A stretch of DNA of 64,000 bases from Paenibacillus sedimenti (GCF_014534655.1 NZ_JACVVD010000008.1:186001-250000); one strand, 5' to 3'; numbered from the stretch's first letter, positions 46,047 through 55,088 are shown. Notes: generated by a model from the sequence alone, not told the origin. Numbers and translations: made by a program.

Positions 46047-47594
46047 ATGCAGCATTTTTATCAAAGCGTTTACGATTTGATTGTCGAAACTTCTACGAAC
46101 CTTCCAGGCGATGTTCGCCGAGCGGTTCAAGCGGCACAGGACCGCGAGGATCAAGGAACCCGTTCTGCGCTGTCCTTATCGCGTATTGCCGATAACATTC
46201 ATATGGCGGAGTGCAATGTATCTCCAATTTGCCAAGATACGGGCATGCCAACGTTTATTATACACTGCCCGGTTGGGGCAAACCAAATTATGATGAAGAA
46301 GCAGATTCTTGAAGCGGTTGCCAATGCGACGAAAGCAAGCAAACTGCGCACGAATTCGGTAGACTCCCTTACTGGGGCTAATACAGGCGACAATCTCGGA
46401 CCTGGTACGCCGGTTGTTCATTTTGAACAATGGGAACGCGATGATATTGAAGTGAAGCTGATCCTTAAAGGCGGCGGCTGCGAAAATAAAAACATCCAGT
46501 ATAGCCTTCCTACGGAGCTCGAAGGTCTAGGTAAAGCTGGACGTGACCTCGACGGCATCCGCAAATGCATCATGCACGCGGTTTATCAAGCGCAAGGTCA
46601 AGGTTGCAGCGCCGGCTTCATCGGCGTAGGAATCGGCGGCGACCGTACAAGCGGTTACGAGCTGGCGAAGCATCAATTATTCCGTCACGTAGACGATGTG
46701 AACCCGCATCCTGAGCTTCGCAAGGTGGAAGAGTATGTGATGGAGCATGCGAACACACTCGGTATCGGAACGATGGGCTTCGGCGGTCAAGTGACGCTGC
46801 TTGGCTGTAAAGTCGGCGTCATGAATCGTTTGCCGGCGAGCTTTTTCGTATCCGTAGCTTACAACTGCTGGGCGTTCCGTCGTCAGGGCGTTATTCTGAA
46901 TGCGGAGACCGGTGAAATTAATGGCTGGTCCTATCCAAGAGGAACGGAAGTTTCCTTCCAGGAAGCTTTCGAGGCAGGCCAGAAAGCTGCGGCAAGCGCT
47001 GCAGAAGAACGTCGTGAAATCGTGTTGACGACGCCAATCTCCGAAGAGCAAATCCGCCAGCTGAAAGTGGGCGACGTCGTAGTCATTAACGGTACGATGC
47101 ATACGGGACGCGATGCGCTGCACAAATATTTGATGGACCACGACGCTCCGCTCGATCTGAACGGCGCAGCGATTTATCATTGCGGACCGGTCATGAGCAA
47201 AGACGAGTCCGGCGAATGGCATGTTAAAGCGGCTGGACCGACGACAAGTATTCGCGAGGAGCCTTATCAAGGCGATATCATTAAGAAGTTCGGCATCCGC
47301 GCCGTTATCGGTAAAGGCGGAATGGGTCCGAAAACGCTTGCTGCCCTCAAAGAGCACGGCGGCGTGTATTTGAATGCTATCGGTGGTGCTGCGCAGTACT
47401 ACGCACAATGTTTCAAAAAAGTAGAGGGCGTCGATTTCATGGAATTCGGTATTCCGGAAGCGATGTGGCACCTGGAGACTGAAGGCTTTGCTGCGATTGT
47501 GACGATGGATTCCCATGGCAACAGCCTTCATGCTGACGTCGAGAAGAACTCGCTGGAGAAGCTGACTGCACTCAAAGAGCCAGTCTTCAAATAA
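46047..47594 (+). CDS. fumA: Fumarate hydratase, class I (iron-sulfur)
   Basis: TCA-cycle enzyme (515 aa) converting fumarate to malate with an oxygen-sensitive [4Fe-4S] cluster. The N-terminal half has cluster-ligand regions CNVSPICQDTGMPTF and GGGCENKNIQYSLP, and CSAGFIGVGIGGDRTSGYELAKHQLF. The C-terminal half has GTMHTGRDALHKY and GKGGMGPKTLAALKEHGGVYLNAIGGAA. ATG at 46047, 12 bases after GAGAGGAG, gives the family length and N-terminus (MQHFYQSVYDLIVETS). The in-phase open frame back to 45894 runs through the dispersed repeat and is rejected. A terminator follows. Confidence 0.95.
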   Translation: MQHFYQSVYDLIVETSTNLPGDVRRAVQAAQDREDQGTRSALSLSRIADNIHMAECNVSPICQDTGMPTFIIHCPVGANQIMMKKQILEAVANATKASKLRTNSVDSLTGANTGDNLGPGTPVVHFEQWERDDIEVKLILKGGGCENKNIQYSLPTELEGLGKAGRDLDGIRKCIMHAVYQAQGQGCSAGFIGVGIGGDRTSGYELAKHQLFRHVDDVNPHPELRKVEEYVMEHANTLGIGTMGFGGQVTLLGCKVGVMNRLPASFFVSVAYNCWAFRRQGVILNAETGEINGWSYPRGTEVSFQEAFEAGQKAAASAAEERREIVLTTPISEEQIRQLKVGDVVVINGTMHTGRDALHKYLMDHDAPLDLNGAAIYHCGPVMSKDESGEWHVKAAGPTTSIREEPYQGDIIKKFGIRAVIGKGGMGPKTLAALKEHGGVYLNAIGGAAQYYAQCFKKVEGVDFMEFGIPEAMWHLETEGFAAIVTMDSHGNSLHADVEKNSLEKLTALKEPVFK

Positions 47595-47629
47595 CCTTTA
47601 CAAAAAAAATACTGGATCGGGCACGAAAG

Positions 47630-47657
47630 AAAGGGTTACTATGTGGAGTAGCCCTTT
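47630..47657 (+). terminator. Terminator of fumA
   Basis: AAAGGGtTACT / AGTAgCCCTTT stem followed by a T-rich run. Confidence 0.88.
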
Positions 47658-47716
47658 TTCTTTTAAATCGGAAAGGACGAAGCTTGCAAACATACGCTAT
47701 CGGAGGAAAATGACGG

Positions 47717-49510
47717 ATGACAAAATTCCGTGCCAAATTGACGTTTATCTTGATTTTGCTGATTGGGTGCTCGATGTTGATTGCGGGCGTGTTTATGGCT
47801 AAGGTGTTGGAGGATTCTCATATTGAGGCGCTTCAGGACAACATGGAACGCGAGCTCAAAGTGATTCTGGCGACAGGGGAATGGAATCGAGTTGGTACAG
47901 ATAGCGAGCTGATCACTTATTATACCATCCAAGCGAAACGCATTAAGGCATCGACGGAAGCCAGGCTGACTTTCATTCGTGCCGACGGCCGTGTATTAGG
48001 TGATTCCGACCAAAATCCCGAGCAAATGGACAACCATTTGAATCGGCCCGAAATCGCGGCGGCAGCTTCCAGCGGAGTAGGTTATACAACCCGATATAGT
48101 GATACATTAAAGGAAAAAATGCTCTACGCGGCTATTCCTGTTAAAATCGGCGAGCAAACTACCGGATTTTTACGTATTGCGATGAGCTTGAGTCAGGTGG
48201 ATCAATCGATCCGCAGCTTGTGGTATTTCCTTATCACAGGCCTTGCCATCTTGTTTATCATTGCGGGTATTGTCAGCTATCGAATTGCCAAAGGCATCAC
48301 GCGTCCGATTGAGAAGATGACCCGGGTTGCCAAACAGATTACGAATATGAATTATAAATCGCGCGTGCCTTCTTACAGCAATGATGAGGTTGGACAGTTG
48401 GGACAGGCGATCAATCACATGTCGGAAAGCTTGCAGCAGCAGATGGAACGCATTCAAGAAAACGAGCGCAGGCTTCAAGGCGTTATGGAAAATATGGTCA
48501 GCGGCATTATGATGATTGACCGTGAAGAGCGGATTATGCTGCTGAATCCGTCAGCGGAATACATTCTTGGCTTTTCCGCACAGGAACTGCTCGGTAAAAA
48601 ATACAACGAAGCGAAGCAGCAATACGAGTTCACGAAGCTGATCCAGGAATGCATCGAGACACGGGAGCCGATTCGCGACGAGATGATTTTTTATTATCCG
48701 GCTGAACGTATCCTTGAAATCAACTTGAATCCGATTGCCCATGAGGATGAGGAATGGTCGGGGGTTTTGATCGTCCTGCATGACATTACGGCTGTGCGTA
48801 GACTGGAGCGGATGCGCAGCGAATTTGTCGCCAACGTTTCTCATGAGTTGAAAACACCGATTGCAGCTGTTAAAGGTTTTGCCGAGACTCTGCTTGCCGG
48901 AGCTTTGAACGATAAAGAGACGGCTGTCTCCTTTTTGCAAATTATTTTCGATGAGAGCGAGCGGTTGAACCGTTTGATCGGGGATATTCTGGAGCTGTCC
49001 AAAATTGAGTCCAAGCGTATACCGATGCAGTTCTCGCCGGTCTATTTGCCGGAATTCCTCGAGAAATCGCTCAGTGTGCTCCGGAAGGAAGCGGAGAAGA
49101 AGCATATCGAGCTAAGCATGCATGTAGACGATGATATTTACATTGAGGCGGATGAGGACCGTTTGCGGCAAATTTTAATAAACTTGCTGTCCAATGGAAT
49201 TAGCTATACGCAGGATGGCGGCAAGGTAAGAGTACGCGTTGAGCCGCTCGACATGAATGCCGATGGCGACTATGAACGATTGCGGATCATCGTTTCCGAT
49301 ACGGGAATCGGGATTCCGAAGAAGGATTTGCCGCGTATTTTCGAGCGGTTTTACCGGGTAGACAAGGCACGTTCCCGAAGCTCAGGCGGAACTGGACTCG
49401 GATTGTCAATCGTCAAACATTTGGTGGAGCTGCACAAGGGAACGATCCGTGTCGACAGTGAAGTCGGCATGGGGACGAAATTCACCATTGAGCTCCCTGT
49501 GATCCACTAA
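47717..49510 (+). CDS. phoR: PhoR/PnpS-type sensor histidine kinase
   Basis: Membrane sensor kinase (597 aa) of the phosphate-starvation type. Two membrane helices (about 8-28 and 168-190) bracket an extracytoplasmic domain. HAMP (about 190-245), a PAS domain (about 255-360), HisKA with VSHELKTPIAAVKGFAETL (His near residue 376) and HATPase with NLLSNGISYTQDGG, DTGIGIPKKDLP and GGTGLGLSIVKHL follow. GGAGG lies 10 bases before the ATG. It precedes its regulator gene, the reverse of the usual phoP-phoR order, with a Pho-box promoter between them. Confidence 0.9.
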   Translation: MTKFRAKLTFILILLIGCSMLIAGVFMAKVLEDSHIEALQDNMERELKVILATGEWNRVGTDSELITYYTIQAKRIKASTEARLTFIRADGRVLGDSDQNPEQMDNHLNRPEIAAAASSGVGYTTRYSDTLKEKMLYAAIPVKIGEQTTGFLRIAMSLSQVDQSIRSLWYFLITGLAILFIIAGIVSYRIAKGITRPIEKMTRVAKQITNMNYKSRVPSYSNDEVGQLGQAINHMSESLQQQMERIQENERRLQGVMENMVSGIMMIDREERIMLLNPSAEYILGFSAQELLGKKYNEAKQQYEFTKLIQECIETREPIRDEMIFYYPAERILEINLNPIAHEDEEWSGVLIVLHDITAVRRLERMRSEFVANVSHELKTPIAAVKGFAETLLAGALNDKETAVSFLQIIFDESERLNRLIGDILELSKIESKRIPMQFSPVYLPEFLEKSLSVLRKEAEKKHIELSMHVDDDIYIEADEDRLRQILINLLSNGISYTQDGGKVRVRVEPLDMNADGDYERLRIIVSDTGIGIPKKDLPRIFERFYRVDKARSRSSGGTGLGLSIVKHLVELHKGTIRVDSEVGMGTKFTIELPVIH

Positions 49511-49549
49511 TTTACACCGCATTAACGGTATGTTTACATTGTCTTTACA
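49511..49549 (+). promoter_or_regulatory. Four PhoP boxes at 11-bp spacing upstream of phoP
   Basis: TTTACA (49511), TTAACG (49522), TTTACA (49533) and TTTACA (49544) start at exactly 11-base intervals, matching the B. subtilis PhoP binding pattern of TT(A/T/C)ACA repeats with 5-bp spacers. A -10-like TAAAAT lies at 49559-49564. The first box begins immediately after the kinase stop codon. This predicts direct autoregulation of phoP independently of the kinase gene. Confidence 0.8.
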
Positions 49550-49606
49550 ATCTCGTGTTAAAATAAGGCTGTGCAATGTTAAAAGTCTGTAAATTCGGGG
49601 GATCCA

Positions 49607-50323
49607 ATGGCACAAAAAATACTAGTTATTGAAGATGAGCCCACTTTAGCCCGATTATTATCCTATAACTTGTCCCAAGAAGGTTATGATACGAAAGTCA
49701 TCGACCATGGTGGAGATGGACTTCAAGAAGCTTTGCAGCAGTCCTATGATTTGATTATTTTGGATATTATGCTTCCGGGTCTGAACGGTTTTGAAATATT
49801 AACCAAGCTGAGGCAAAAAGGGAACAGCACGCCTGTCATCATCTTAACGGCCCGCAATGCGGAGGACGAAGTCGTTCAAGGCCTTAAGCATGGTGCTGAT
49901 GATTATATTACGAAACCTTTTGGTGTTGCCGAGCTTCTGGCACGCGTGTCTGCTGTGCTGCGCAGAACGCAGCCCGAGGATGCAGTAACCGATAGGAATA
50001 AAACGAATGAGAAGGTCATTCAAGCCGGTGAGTTATTTATTTATCCGGAAAAATATGAAGTTGCCCTGAATGGGGAATCGATCCCTTTAAGACCGAAGGA
50101 ATTCGAAGTACTGCTGTATCTCGTGCAGCGTCCGGGCGTCGTCGTAACGAGAGACGATCTCATGAATATTGTCTGGGGCTTCGACTATATCGGTGGCCAA
50201 AGAACCGTCGACGTTCATGTAAGTTCGCTTCGTAAGAAGCTTGAGATGAATCAACAATCCGTTCAAATCGATTCCATTCGAGGAGTCGGCTACAAGCTGG
50301 TAGCGAATACGATTAAAAAATAA
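49607..50323 (+). CDS. phoP: Phosphate response regulator PhoP, OmpR family
   Basis: Response regulator (238 aa). The receiver domain has acidic residues in IEDEPTL, phospho-acceptor Asp near residue 53 (LIILDIMLPG) and Lys in DDYITKPF. The C-terminal winged helix (about 140-235) has RPKEFEVLLYLVQRPGVVVTRDDLMNIVWG and the recognition-helix segment RTVDVHVSSLRKKLE. It binds Pho boxes as tandem dimers in B. subtilis, and such boxes lie directly upstream. The OmpR class is certain; the PhoP identity rests on the adjoining PhoR/PnpS-like kinase, the boxes and Bacillales synteny with mdh. Confidence 0.9.
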   Translation: MAQKILVIEDEPTLARLLSYNLSQEGYDTKVIDHGGDGLQEALQQSYDLIILDIMLPGLNGFEILTKLRQKGNSTPVIILTARNAEDEVVQGLKHGADDYITKPFGVAELLARVSAVLRRTQPEDAVTDRNKTNEKVIQAGELFIYPEKYEVALNGESIPLRPKEFEVLLYLVQRPGVVVTRDDLMNIVWGFDYIGGQRTVDVHVSSLRKKLEMNQQSVQIDSIRGVGYKLVANTIKK

Positions 50324-50325
50324 TG

Positions 50326-50367
50326 AGCCTTGGGTTTGCTGATAGGACAGCGGCCCAGGCTTATTTT
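50326..50367. terminator. Terminator between phoP and the MerR-methyltransferase gene
   Basis: AGCCTTGGG pairs with CCCAGGCTT, with inner GCTG/CAGC pairing, followed on the plus strand by ATTTTTG. It overlaps the last codons of the convergent gene. Confidence 0.75.
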
Positions 50368-51407
50368 TGTGCATATACAATATAGATCAGTTCGTTGATT
50401 CGGTGAGATGCCACTTGGCTTGCATGTTGCTTCATCCACGCAATAAGATCGGTGTGAATAGGGTAAAGCTCGACCTCTTCGTGCATCATGGGCAGCTTGT
50501 TCGCTCCTGACGCGATGATCTTGGCGATGTAGGTACTTTGCTCACTCGCATCGCTTAGCATGTAATCTGCCAGACAAATTCGGCCGCCGGGCTTCAGTAC
50601 ACGCAGCATCTCATCCCAAGCTAATGTTCTCTGCGGCTGTGTTAAATGGTGAAGCGCGAACGAGCTAACGACAATATCAAAATGTCCATCCATGAACGGA
50701 ATCGCCAGTACGTTGCCTAATTTCAGCTCGATTTGGGGATATTTGCTTTCGCAAAGCTTCAGCATCTGTTTAGATTGATCGATAGCAGACATAGAGGCGC
50801 CTAATTGCTGCAGCTTGCCAGCCAAATTGCCGGTGGCGGTTCCTACATCGAGTCCCTTTTTCCCTATCAGAGGGGAGACAAGCCGGGCGATGAGGTTGAG
50901 TGCGGCTTCATATGCTGCATTCGGCGAGAGATTTTCATCTTTCAGCTGCCTATCGAATTGAGATGCCTTCGCGTCGAAGTCCCAGTGGTCACGCCAGCTA
51001 TCGCGCAGATCCCGCATCGCTTTGTTATGCCCGGCAAGCTCATAGAGCTGCTCAGTCGGCAGTGTTTGATTGACTTTGGCGGCATGAATCATGCGGTCCA
51101 TCGTATCGATCATTTGCTTCATTCCGGTCCATTGCCGGAACAGCATGGAGCGCTGCAGCTGCAAGGCGTAAATGAATTCCTCTTGGCTGGAGGAGTCGGA
51201 TTGATTCAGCGTTTGCCTGATATCATCCAGTGTCATGCCGACTTCCCGCAGCGAAATGATGGTTTGCAGGCGCCAGGCATCCTGCTCGGTGTAGGTGCGG
51301 TAGCCATTTTCTTTTATTTTGGCGGGAGACAGCAGCCCTTTCTGCTCATAAAAGCGAATCGCCCTCGCGGTAATGCCGATTTTCCGGGATATTTCATGAA
51401 TTAGCAT
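50361..51407 (-). CDS. MerR-type regulator fused to a SAM methyltransferase domain
   Basis: A 348-aa fusion. Residues about 1-70 are a MerR winged helix (EISRKIGITARAIRFYEQKGLLSPAKIKENGYRTYTEQDAWRLQ in segments) followed by a dimerising helix (about 75-120). Residues about 165-348 are a class I SAM-dependent methyltransferase with motif I KGLDVGTATGNLAGKL, acidic motif II (MSAIDQS), and post-motifs VVSSFALHHL and VLKPGGRICLADYML. In MerR proteins the C-terminal part normally senses an effector, so here the methyltransferase may act on or sense a small molecule. ATG at 51407 is 6 bases after GGAGG; the ATG at 51413 is too close. No target operon is evident nearby. Confidence 0.88.
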   Translation of the reverse strand: MLIHEISRKIGITARAIRFYEQKGLLSPAKIKENGYRTYTEQDAWRLQTIISLREVGMTLDDIRQTLNQSDSSSQEEFIYALQLQRSMLFRQWTGMKQMIDTMDRMIHAAKVNQTLPTEQLYELAGHNKAMRDLRDSWRDHWDFDAKASQFDRQLKDENLSPNAAYEAALNLIARLVSPLIGKKGLDVGTATGNLAGKLQQLGASMSAIDQSKQMLKLCESKYPQIELKLGNVLAIPFMDGHFDIVVSSFALHHLTQPQRTLAWDEMLRVLKPGGRICLADYMLSDASEQSTYIAKIIASGANKLPMMHEEVELYPIHTDLIAWMKQHASQVASHRINELIYIVYAQK

Positions 51408-51690
51408 GTTCATCCTCCATCATGACAAAATCGCATATAACTTTCGCCAGATCAGAAATTTTCTTTTTTTGGTATTTTGTTATACTTTTAAGGTAGGGAA
51501 AAAATGCCTCTACTTATTGTAATAGCCTGATGTACATATGAAAAGTATGAGAAAACCTCTATCGAGGCCATTCAATGATGAGCGACCGCGTATAGAGGAA
51601 GGTTTTATCGCCAATAAGAAAGAGTTTTCGGGAACCGAAAATATATGCTTTCTTATGTGGTAATAATAATCCAAAGGAGAGACTTTGAAA

Positions 51691-52773
51691 ATGTCCAAAA
51701 CGTATCGCATCGCGATTATTGGCTGTGGCGGAATCGCGAACGGCAAGCATATGCCGAGCCTGAGCAAGTTAAGCAATGTGGAAATGGTGGCATTCTGCGA
51801 CATCATTCCAGAAAAAGCGCATGAAGCGGCAAGCAAATACGGTAAAAGCGAAACCCGCGTTTACGTTGATTACCTAGAGGTTTTGGCGGACGAAACCATC
51901 GATATCGTTCATGTGTGTACGCCAAACGATTCCCATGCCGAAATTACGATCGCGGCTCTTGAAGCCGGCAAGCACGTGATGTGCGAAAAGCCGATGGCCA
52001 AGACAGCCGTAGACGCACGCCGCATGGTTGAGGCAGCCAAACGCACAGGTAAGAAGCTCACGATCGGTTATAATAACCGTTTCCGCGGCGACAGCCAGCA
52101 CTTGTACAAACTTTGTTCGGACGGAGAGCTTGGTGAAATTTACTTCGCTAAAGCGCATGCAATCCGACGTCGTGCTGTTCCGACTTGGGGCGTATTCCTG
52201 GATGAAGAGAAACAAGGCGGTGGACCTCTTATCGATATCGGTACGCATGCGCTCGATTTGACAATGTGGATGATGAACAACTACGAGCCTAAGGTCGTAC
52301 TTGGAACGTCCTACCACAAATTGTCTCAACGTGAAAACGCAGCAAATGCTTGGGGACCTTGGGATCCATCCAAGTTCACCGTTGAGGATTCGGCTTTCGG
52401 TATGATTACGATGAAAAACGGCGCTACCATTATTCTGGAGTCGAGCTGGGCACTGAACACGCTTGAAGTCGATGAAGCGAAATGCACGTTAAGCGGTACA
52501 GAGGGCGGAGCCGACATGAAAGGCGGACTGCGCATCAATGGCGAGAAACATAGCCGCTTGTTCACTACTGAGGTCGAGCTTAATGCTGGGGGCGTTGCCT
52601 TCTATGCTGGCGAAACGGAAAGTGCGCCTGATTTAGAGATGCGCCTATGGATTCAAGCGATCGAGAATGACACAGAACCGGTAGTCACACCTGAGCAAGC
52701 GTGTGTTGTTTCTGAAATTCTCGAAGCGATTTATGAGTCGGCGAAAACAGGAAAAGCAGTTTATTTCGACTAA
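51691..52773 (+). CDS. Gfo/Idh/MocA family NAD(P)-dependent oxidoreductase
   Basis: Cytoplasmic dehydrogenase (360 aa) for a sugar, inositol or similar polyol. The N-terminal Rossmann motif is IAIIGCGGIANGKHMPSLSKL, and the conserved EKP motif occurs in HVMCEKPMAKTAVDARRMVEAA. The C-terminal alpha/beta sheet domain contains GGGPLIDIGTHALDLTMWMM with the catalytic Asp/His pair. ATG 51691 is used, though TTG two codons earlier is also well spaced from AAAGGAG. It is a single-gene unit with a strong terminator; substrate unknown. Confidence 0.9.
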   Translation: MSKTYRIAIIGCGGIANGKHMPSLSKLSNVEMVAFCDIIPEKAHEAASKYGKSETRVYVDYLEVLADETIDIVHVCTPNDSHAEITIAALEAGKHVMCEKPMAKTAVDARRMVEAAKRTGKKLTIGYNNRFRGDSQHLYKLCSDGELGEIYFAKAHAIRRRAVPTWGVFLDEEKQGGGPLIDIGTHALDLTMWMMNNYEPKVVLGTSYHKLSQRENAANAWGPWDPSKFTVEDSAFGMITMKNGATIILESSWALNTLEVDEAKCTLSGTEGGADMKGGLRINGEKHSRLFTTEVELNAGGVAFYAGETESAPDLEMRLWIQAIENDTEPVVTPEQACVVSEILEAIYESAKTGKAVYFD

Positions 52774-52800
52774 TTTCGATCATTTCCCGGGAAATATGTA

Positions 52801-52846
52801 AATCCCCTTCTCTTCGCTGCAGGTTAGCGAAGGAAGGGGATTTTTT
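52801..52846 (+). terminator. Terminator of the oxidoreductase gene
   Basis: AATCCCCTTC and outer AGGGGATT arms with an inner CTTCGC / GCGAAG stem and a T run. Confidence 0.93.
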
Positions 52847-52945
52847 GCCACATGGCGATAAAACTTCCGCTCATTGGGGTCCCCGCAAAGTATTCGGGTA
52901 AGATAGCGGTCGCTCATCTTCGAAAGTACGTCGATAGACGTTTTC

Positions 52946-53918
52946 TCATTTAACGAGCCTATCAATGAATCTTTTAACAGCTTGTATCATTTGTTCCACG
53001 CCGGGCTGTTCGATCGGAAAGTGGCCGGCCCCTTCCAGAATGACGCAGCTTTTTTCACAGGCTAACCGGTTGAAAAAAGGCTCTGAAATGGGAAATGGCG
53101 TCATCGGATCGATCTCCGGATGAACAAGCAGGACAGGACATTGTGTAAAATGCTCAGGCTGTATGGGCGGGTTTGGCATTTAAAAAAGTGCGCAGCAAGC
53201 GCAAAGGAATGTTAATTCCGGCTGCGTGCGGATCATGCTTAATCAGTTTGGTAAGCTCCGGGTTATTGGTGATCAAATGCATTCTGGATACCGAAGTGAT
53301 TGGTATTCGAATGGGATCCAGGGCAAATGGAAACCGGTCTAGCAAGAGTTTGCCAAGCCGGCTGATCATCCGATTCGGAGCAATTTGATCGCGAACTTCT
53401 TGCCTGCTCGTATCAGCGAAGGTTGTGGCTATAACACCGATTGCCTGCTGGCTGTGAGCAGCAGCATGGTAAGCGATCATGCCCCCGATGCTTGTACCGA
53501 TTACGATGATCGGCTTGCCATCGCGATCGATTTCAGCTTGAATGAGATCGCTGAGCATTTCAATCCACATCGGATAATCTGCGGTTTGTCCGCATTCATG
53601 ATAGCTAAGACCATATGGGGGCAAATCAGGAGCGACCACATCGTAACCTTCACGTTGCAGCAGCAAGCCGAAAGGTGCGAGAAGTCTGCCGTTGCCGCCG
53701 GCGCCGTGAATCAAAATCACTTTAACCGGTGCTTGTTCGACCGGCATGCGATCCAAGTGTATATGAAAATCACGCCATTTCCACCAATCCTCCAAGGGAA
53801 GGTTGCCGGGTTTTAGCCGCATATCCTCAGGCATAAATGGCTGGTACTGCCGCCAGTATACGACGGATTCATTGTAAGTTTTTCGATTTGATGTAGATTT
53901 CAAGGTTTGCCCTCGCAT
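52946..53918 (-). pseudogene. Alpha/beta hydrolase interrupted by a frameshift
   Basis: Two overlapping minus-strand frames together make one alpha/beta hydrolase of about 320 aa. Frame one (53918-53154) has the oxyanion loop VILIHGAGGNGR and nucleophile elbow VIGTSIGGMIAY, then stops. Frame two (to 52946) supplies CPVLLVHPEIDPMTPF (Asp) and GAGHFPIEQPG (His). The switch lies at about 53154-53190, where the coding strand has a T6A3 run, consistent with one inserted base. Without the second frame two of the three triad residues are missing, so the gene is inactive unless the ribosome shifts or the base is a sequencing error. A TTG at 53903 after GAGGG is a possible start. It lies just downstream of the cyd operon on the same strand. 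Confidence 0.8.
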
Positions 53919-53944
53919 TCTTATCGATTGAGATACTTTTATAA

Positions 53945-54055
53945 TTACTCCATCGATGCATCATTTCCTTTTGCAAACCAGGCGAATAGAAAAAAGATCG
54001 AAGTCAAGACGATCAGTATCGGGGCGACCATAATTAAAAAAAATTCGAAATCCAT
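53945..54055 (-). CDS. cydS: CydS-like small subunit of cytochrome bd oxidase
   Basis: A 36-aa single-helix peptide (MDFEFFLIMVAPILIVLTSI, then FFLFAWFAKGNDASME) encoded 7 bases after the cydB stop. The FLIMxAP start followed by one hydrophobic helix and a charged tail closely resembles CydS of the Geobacillus bd oxidase, the third subunit that packs against CydA. An AAAGGA within the last cydB codons can serve as ribosome site. Being so short it is easily missed. Identity is inferred from the motif and the position. Confidence 0.75.
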   Translation of the reverse strand: MDFEFFLIMVAPILIVLTSIFFLFAWFAKGNDASME

Positions 54056-54062
54056 ATCAGCA

Positions 54063-55088
54063 TCATCCTTTCTTGGAAGACTTGCCTTGAACGTAAGAGG
54101 CATCGAACAGAAACAGCTTCATGAGTAAAGCAAGTGAAGGAATTAACAGCAGCAATCCGGCAATGAAAGCAATAATCAAAGATAGCGCCATCGTATCGCT
54201 TGTAAAATTGTGATAAAGCGTAATGTAAGGATACAAAATGTAGGGGAGATGCGATGCGCCATAACCGAAGAAGGCAAAGGCGAACTGCAGCATTACGAAT
54301 AGAAAAGCCCAGCCGTAACCGCGGCGTTTCCAGACGAGAAAAATTGCGATTAGAAAACATAGAAACGATGCGGCGAACATCCAGGACAAATCAACCATTC
54401 GACCAAAGTGCTGCGGATTATGACCGTTGATCGCGAAAAAAACGAGTAAGCTGCATAGGATCGTTGGCATGCTCCAGCCAAGTGCGTAACCGCGAACGAC
54501 TTCAAGAGCTTTGTTATCCCGTGCTTTAGCCGCGTAGTATGTTAGAAACATGGACGAAATATAAAGCACGCTGACTATTGCAAGCAGGACGACGGCCCAC
54601 GAATAAGGACTGCGGAATAGATCTCCGTAAAGGAAGAGCACCTTGCCGTTTTTTTCCATGATAAATCCGCCTTCGGAGATGGTCAGTACGGTCGAGAGTG
54701 ACGCCGGTATAAGCAGGCCTGTGGCCCCATATATGAGCATGTAGAATTTGTTGTCTTTGGAGCCGTAATTGCTGAAAGCATAATAGGAACCGCGCAGCGC
54801 GAGCAGAATGATGGCCACGCTTCCCGGTATGAGCAGCGCCGTGCCATAGTAATAGGCAGTATCCGGGAAAAAGCCGATGATACCCACCATGAAAAAGATC
54901 AGGAATACATTGGTCACTTCCCAGACAGGTGATAAGTAGCGTTCGATGATGTTGTGAACAAGATGTTTTCGCCCCGTGATGAAGGAGTAATAGCTGAAAA
55001 ATCCGGCGCCAAAATCAATGGAGGCCACGATCAGGTAGCCATATAAAAATATCCATAGCACGGAGATGCCGATCGTTTCATAGTTCAT
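54063..55088 (-). CDS. cydB: Cytochrome bd quinol oxidase subunit II
   Basis: Membrane subunit (341 aa) of the bd-type terminal oxidase, which reduces oxygen to water using menaquinol. About eight to nine helices are visible. Family features include WIFLYGYLIVASIDFGAGFFSYY at the start, ERYLSPVWEVTNVFLIFFMVGIIGFFP, and a C-terminal SLALLMKLFLFD. Its ATG overlaps the cydA stop by one base (TGATG), giving translational coupling. It is followed by a CydS-like peptide. The cydCD assembly transporter is not in this window. Confidence 0.94.
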   Translation of the reverse strand: MNYETIGISVLWIFLYGYLIVASIDFGAGFFSYYSFITGRKHLVHNIIERYLSPVWEVTNVFLIFFMVGIIGFFPDTAYYYGTALLIPGSVAIILLALRGSYYAFSNYGSKDNKFYMLIYGATGLLIPASLSTVLTISEGGFIMEKNGKVLFLYGDLFRSPYSWAVVLLAIVSVLYISSMFLTYYAAKARDNKALEVVRGYALGWSMPTILCSLLVFFAINGHNPQHFGRMVDLSWMFAASFLCFLIAIFLVWKRRGYGWAFLFVMLQFAFAFFGYGASHLPYILYPYITLYHNFTSDTMALSLIIAFIAGLLLLIPSLALLMKLFLFDASYVQGKSSKKG

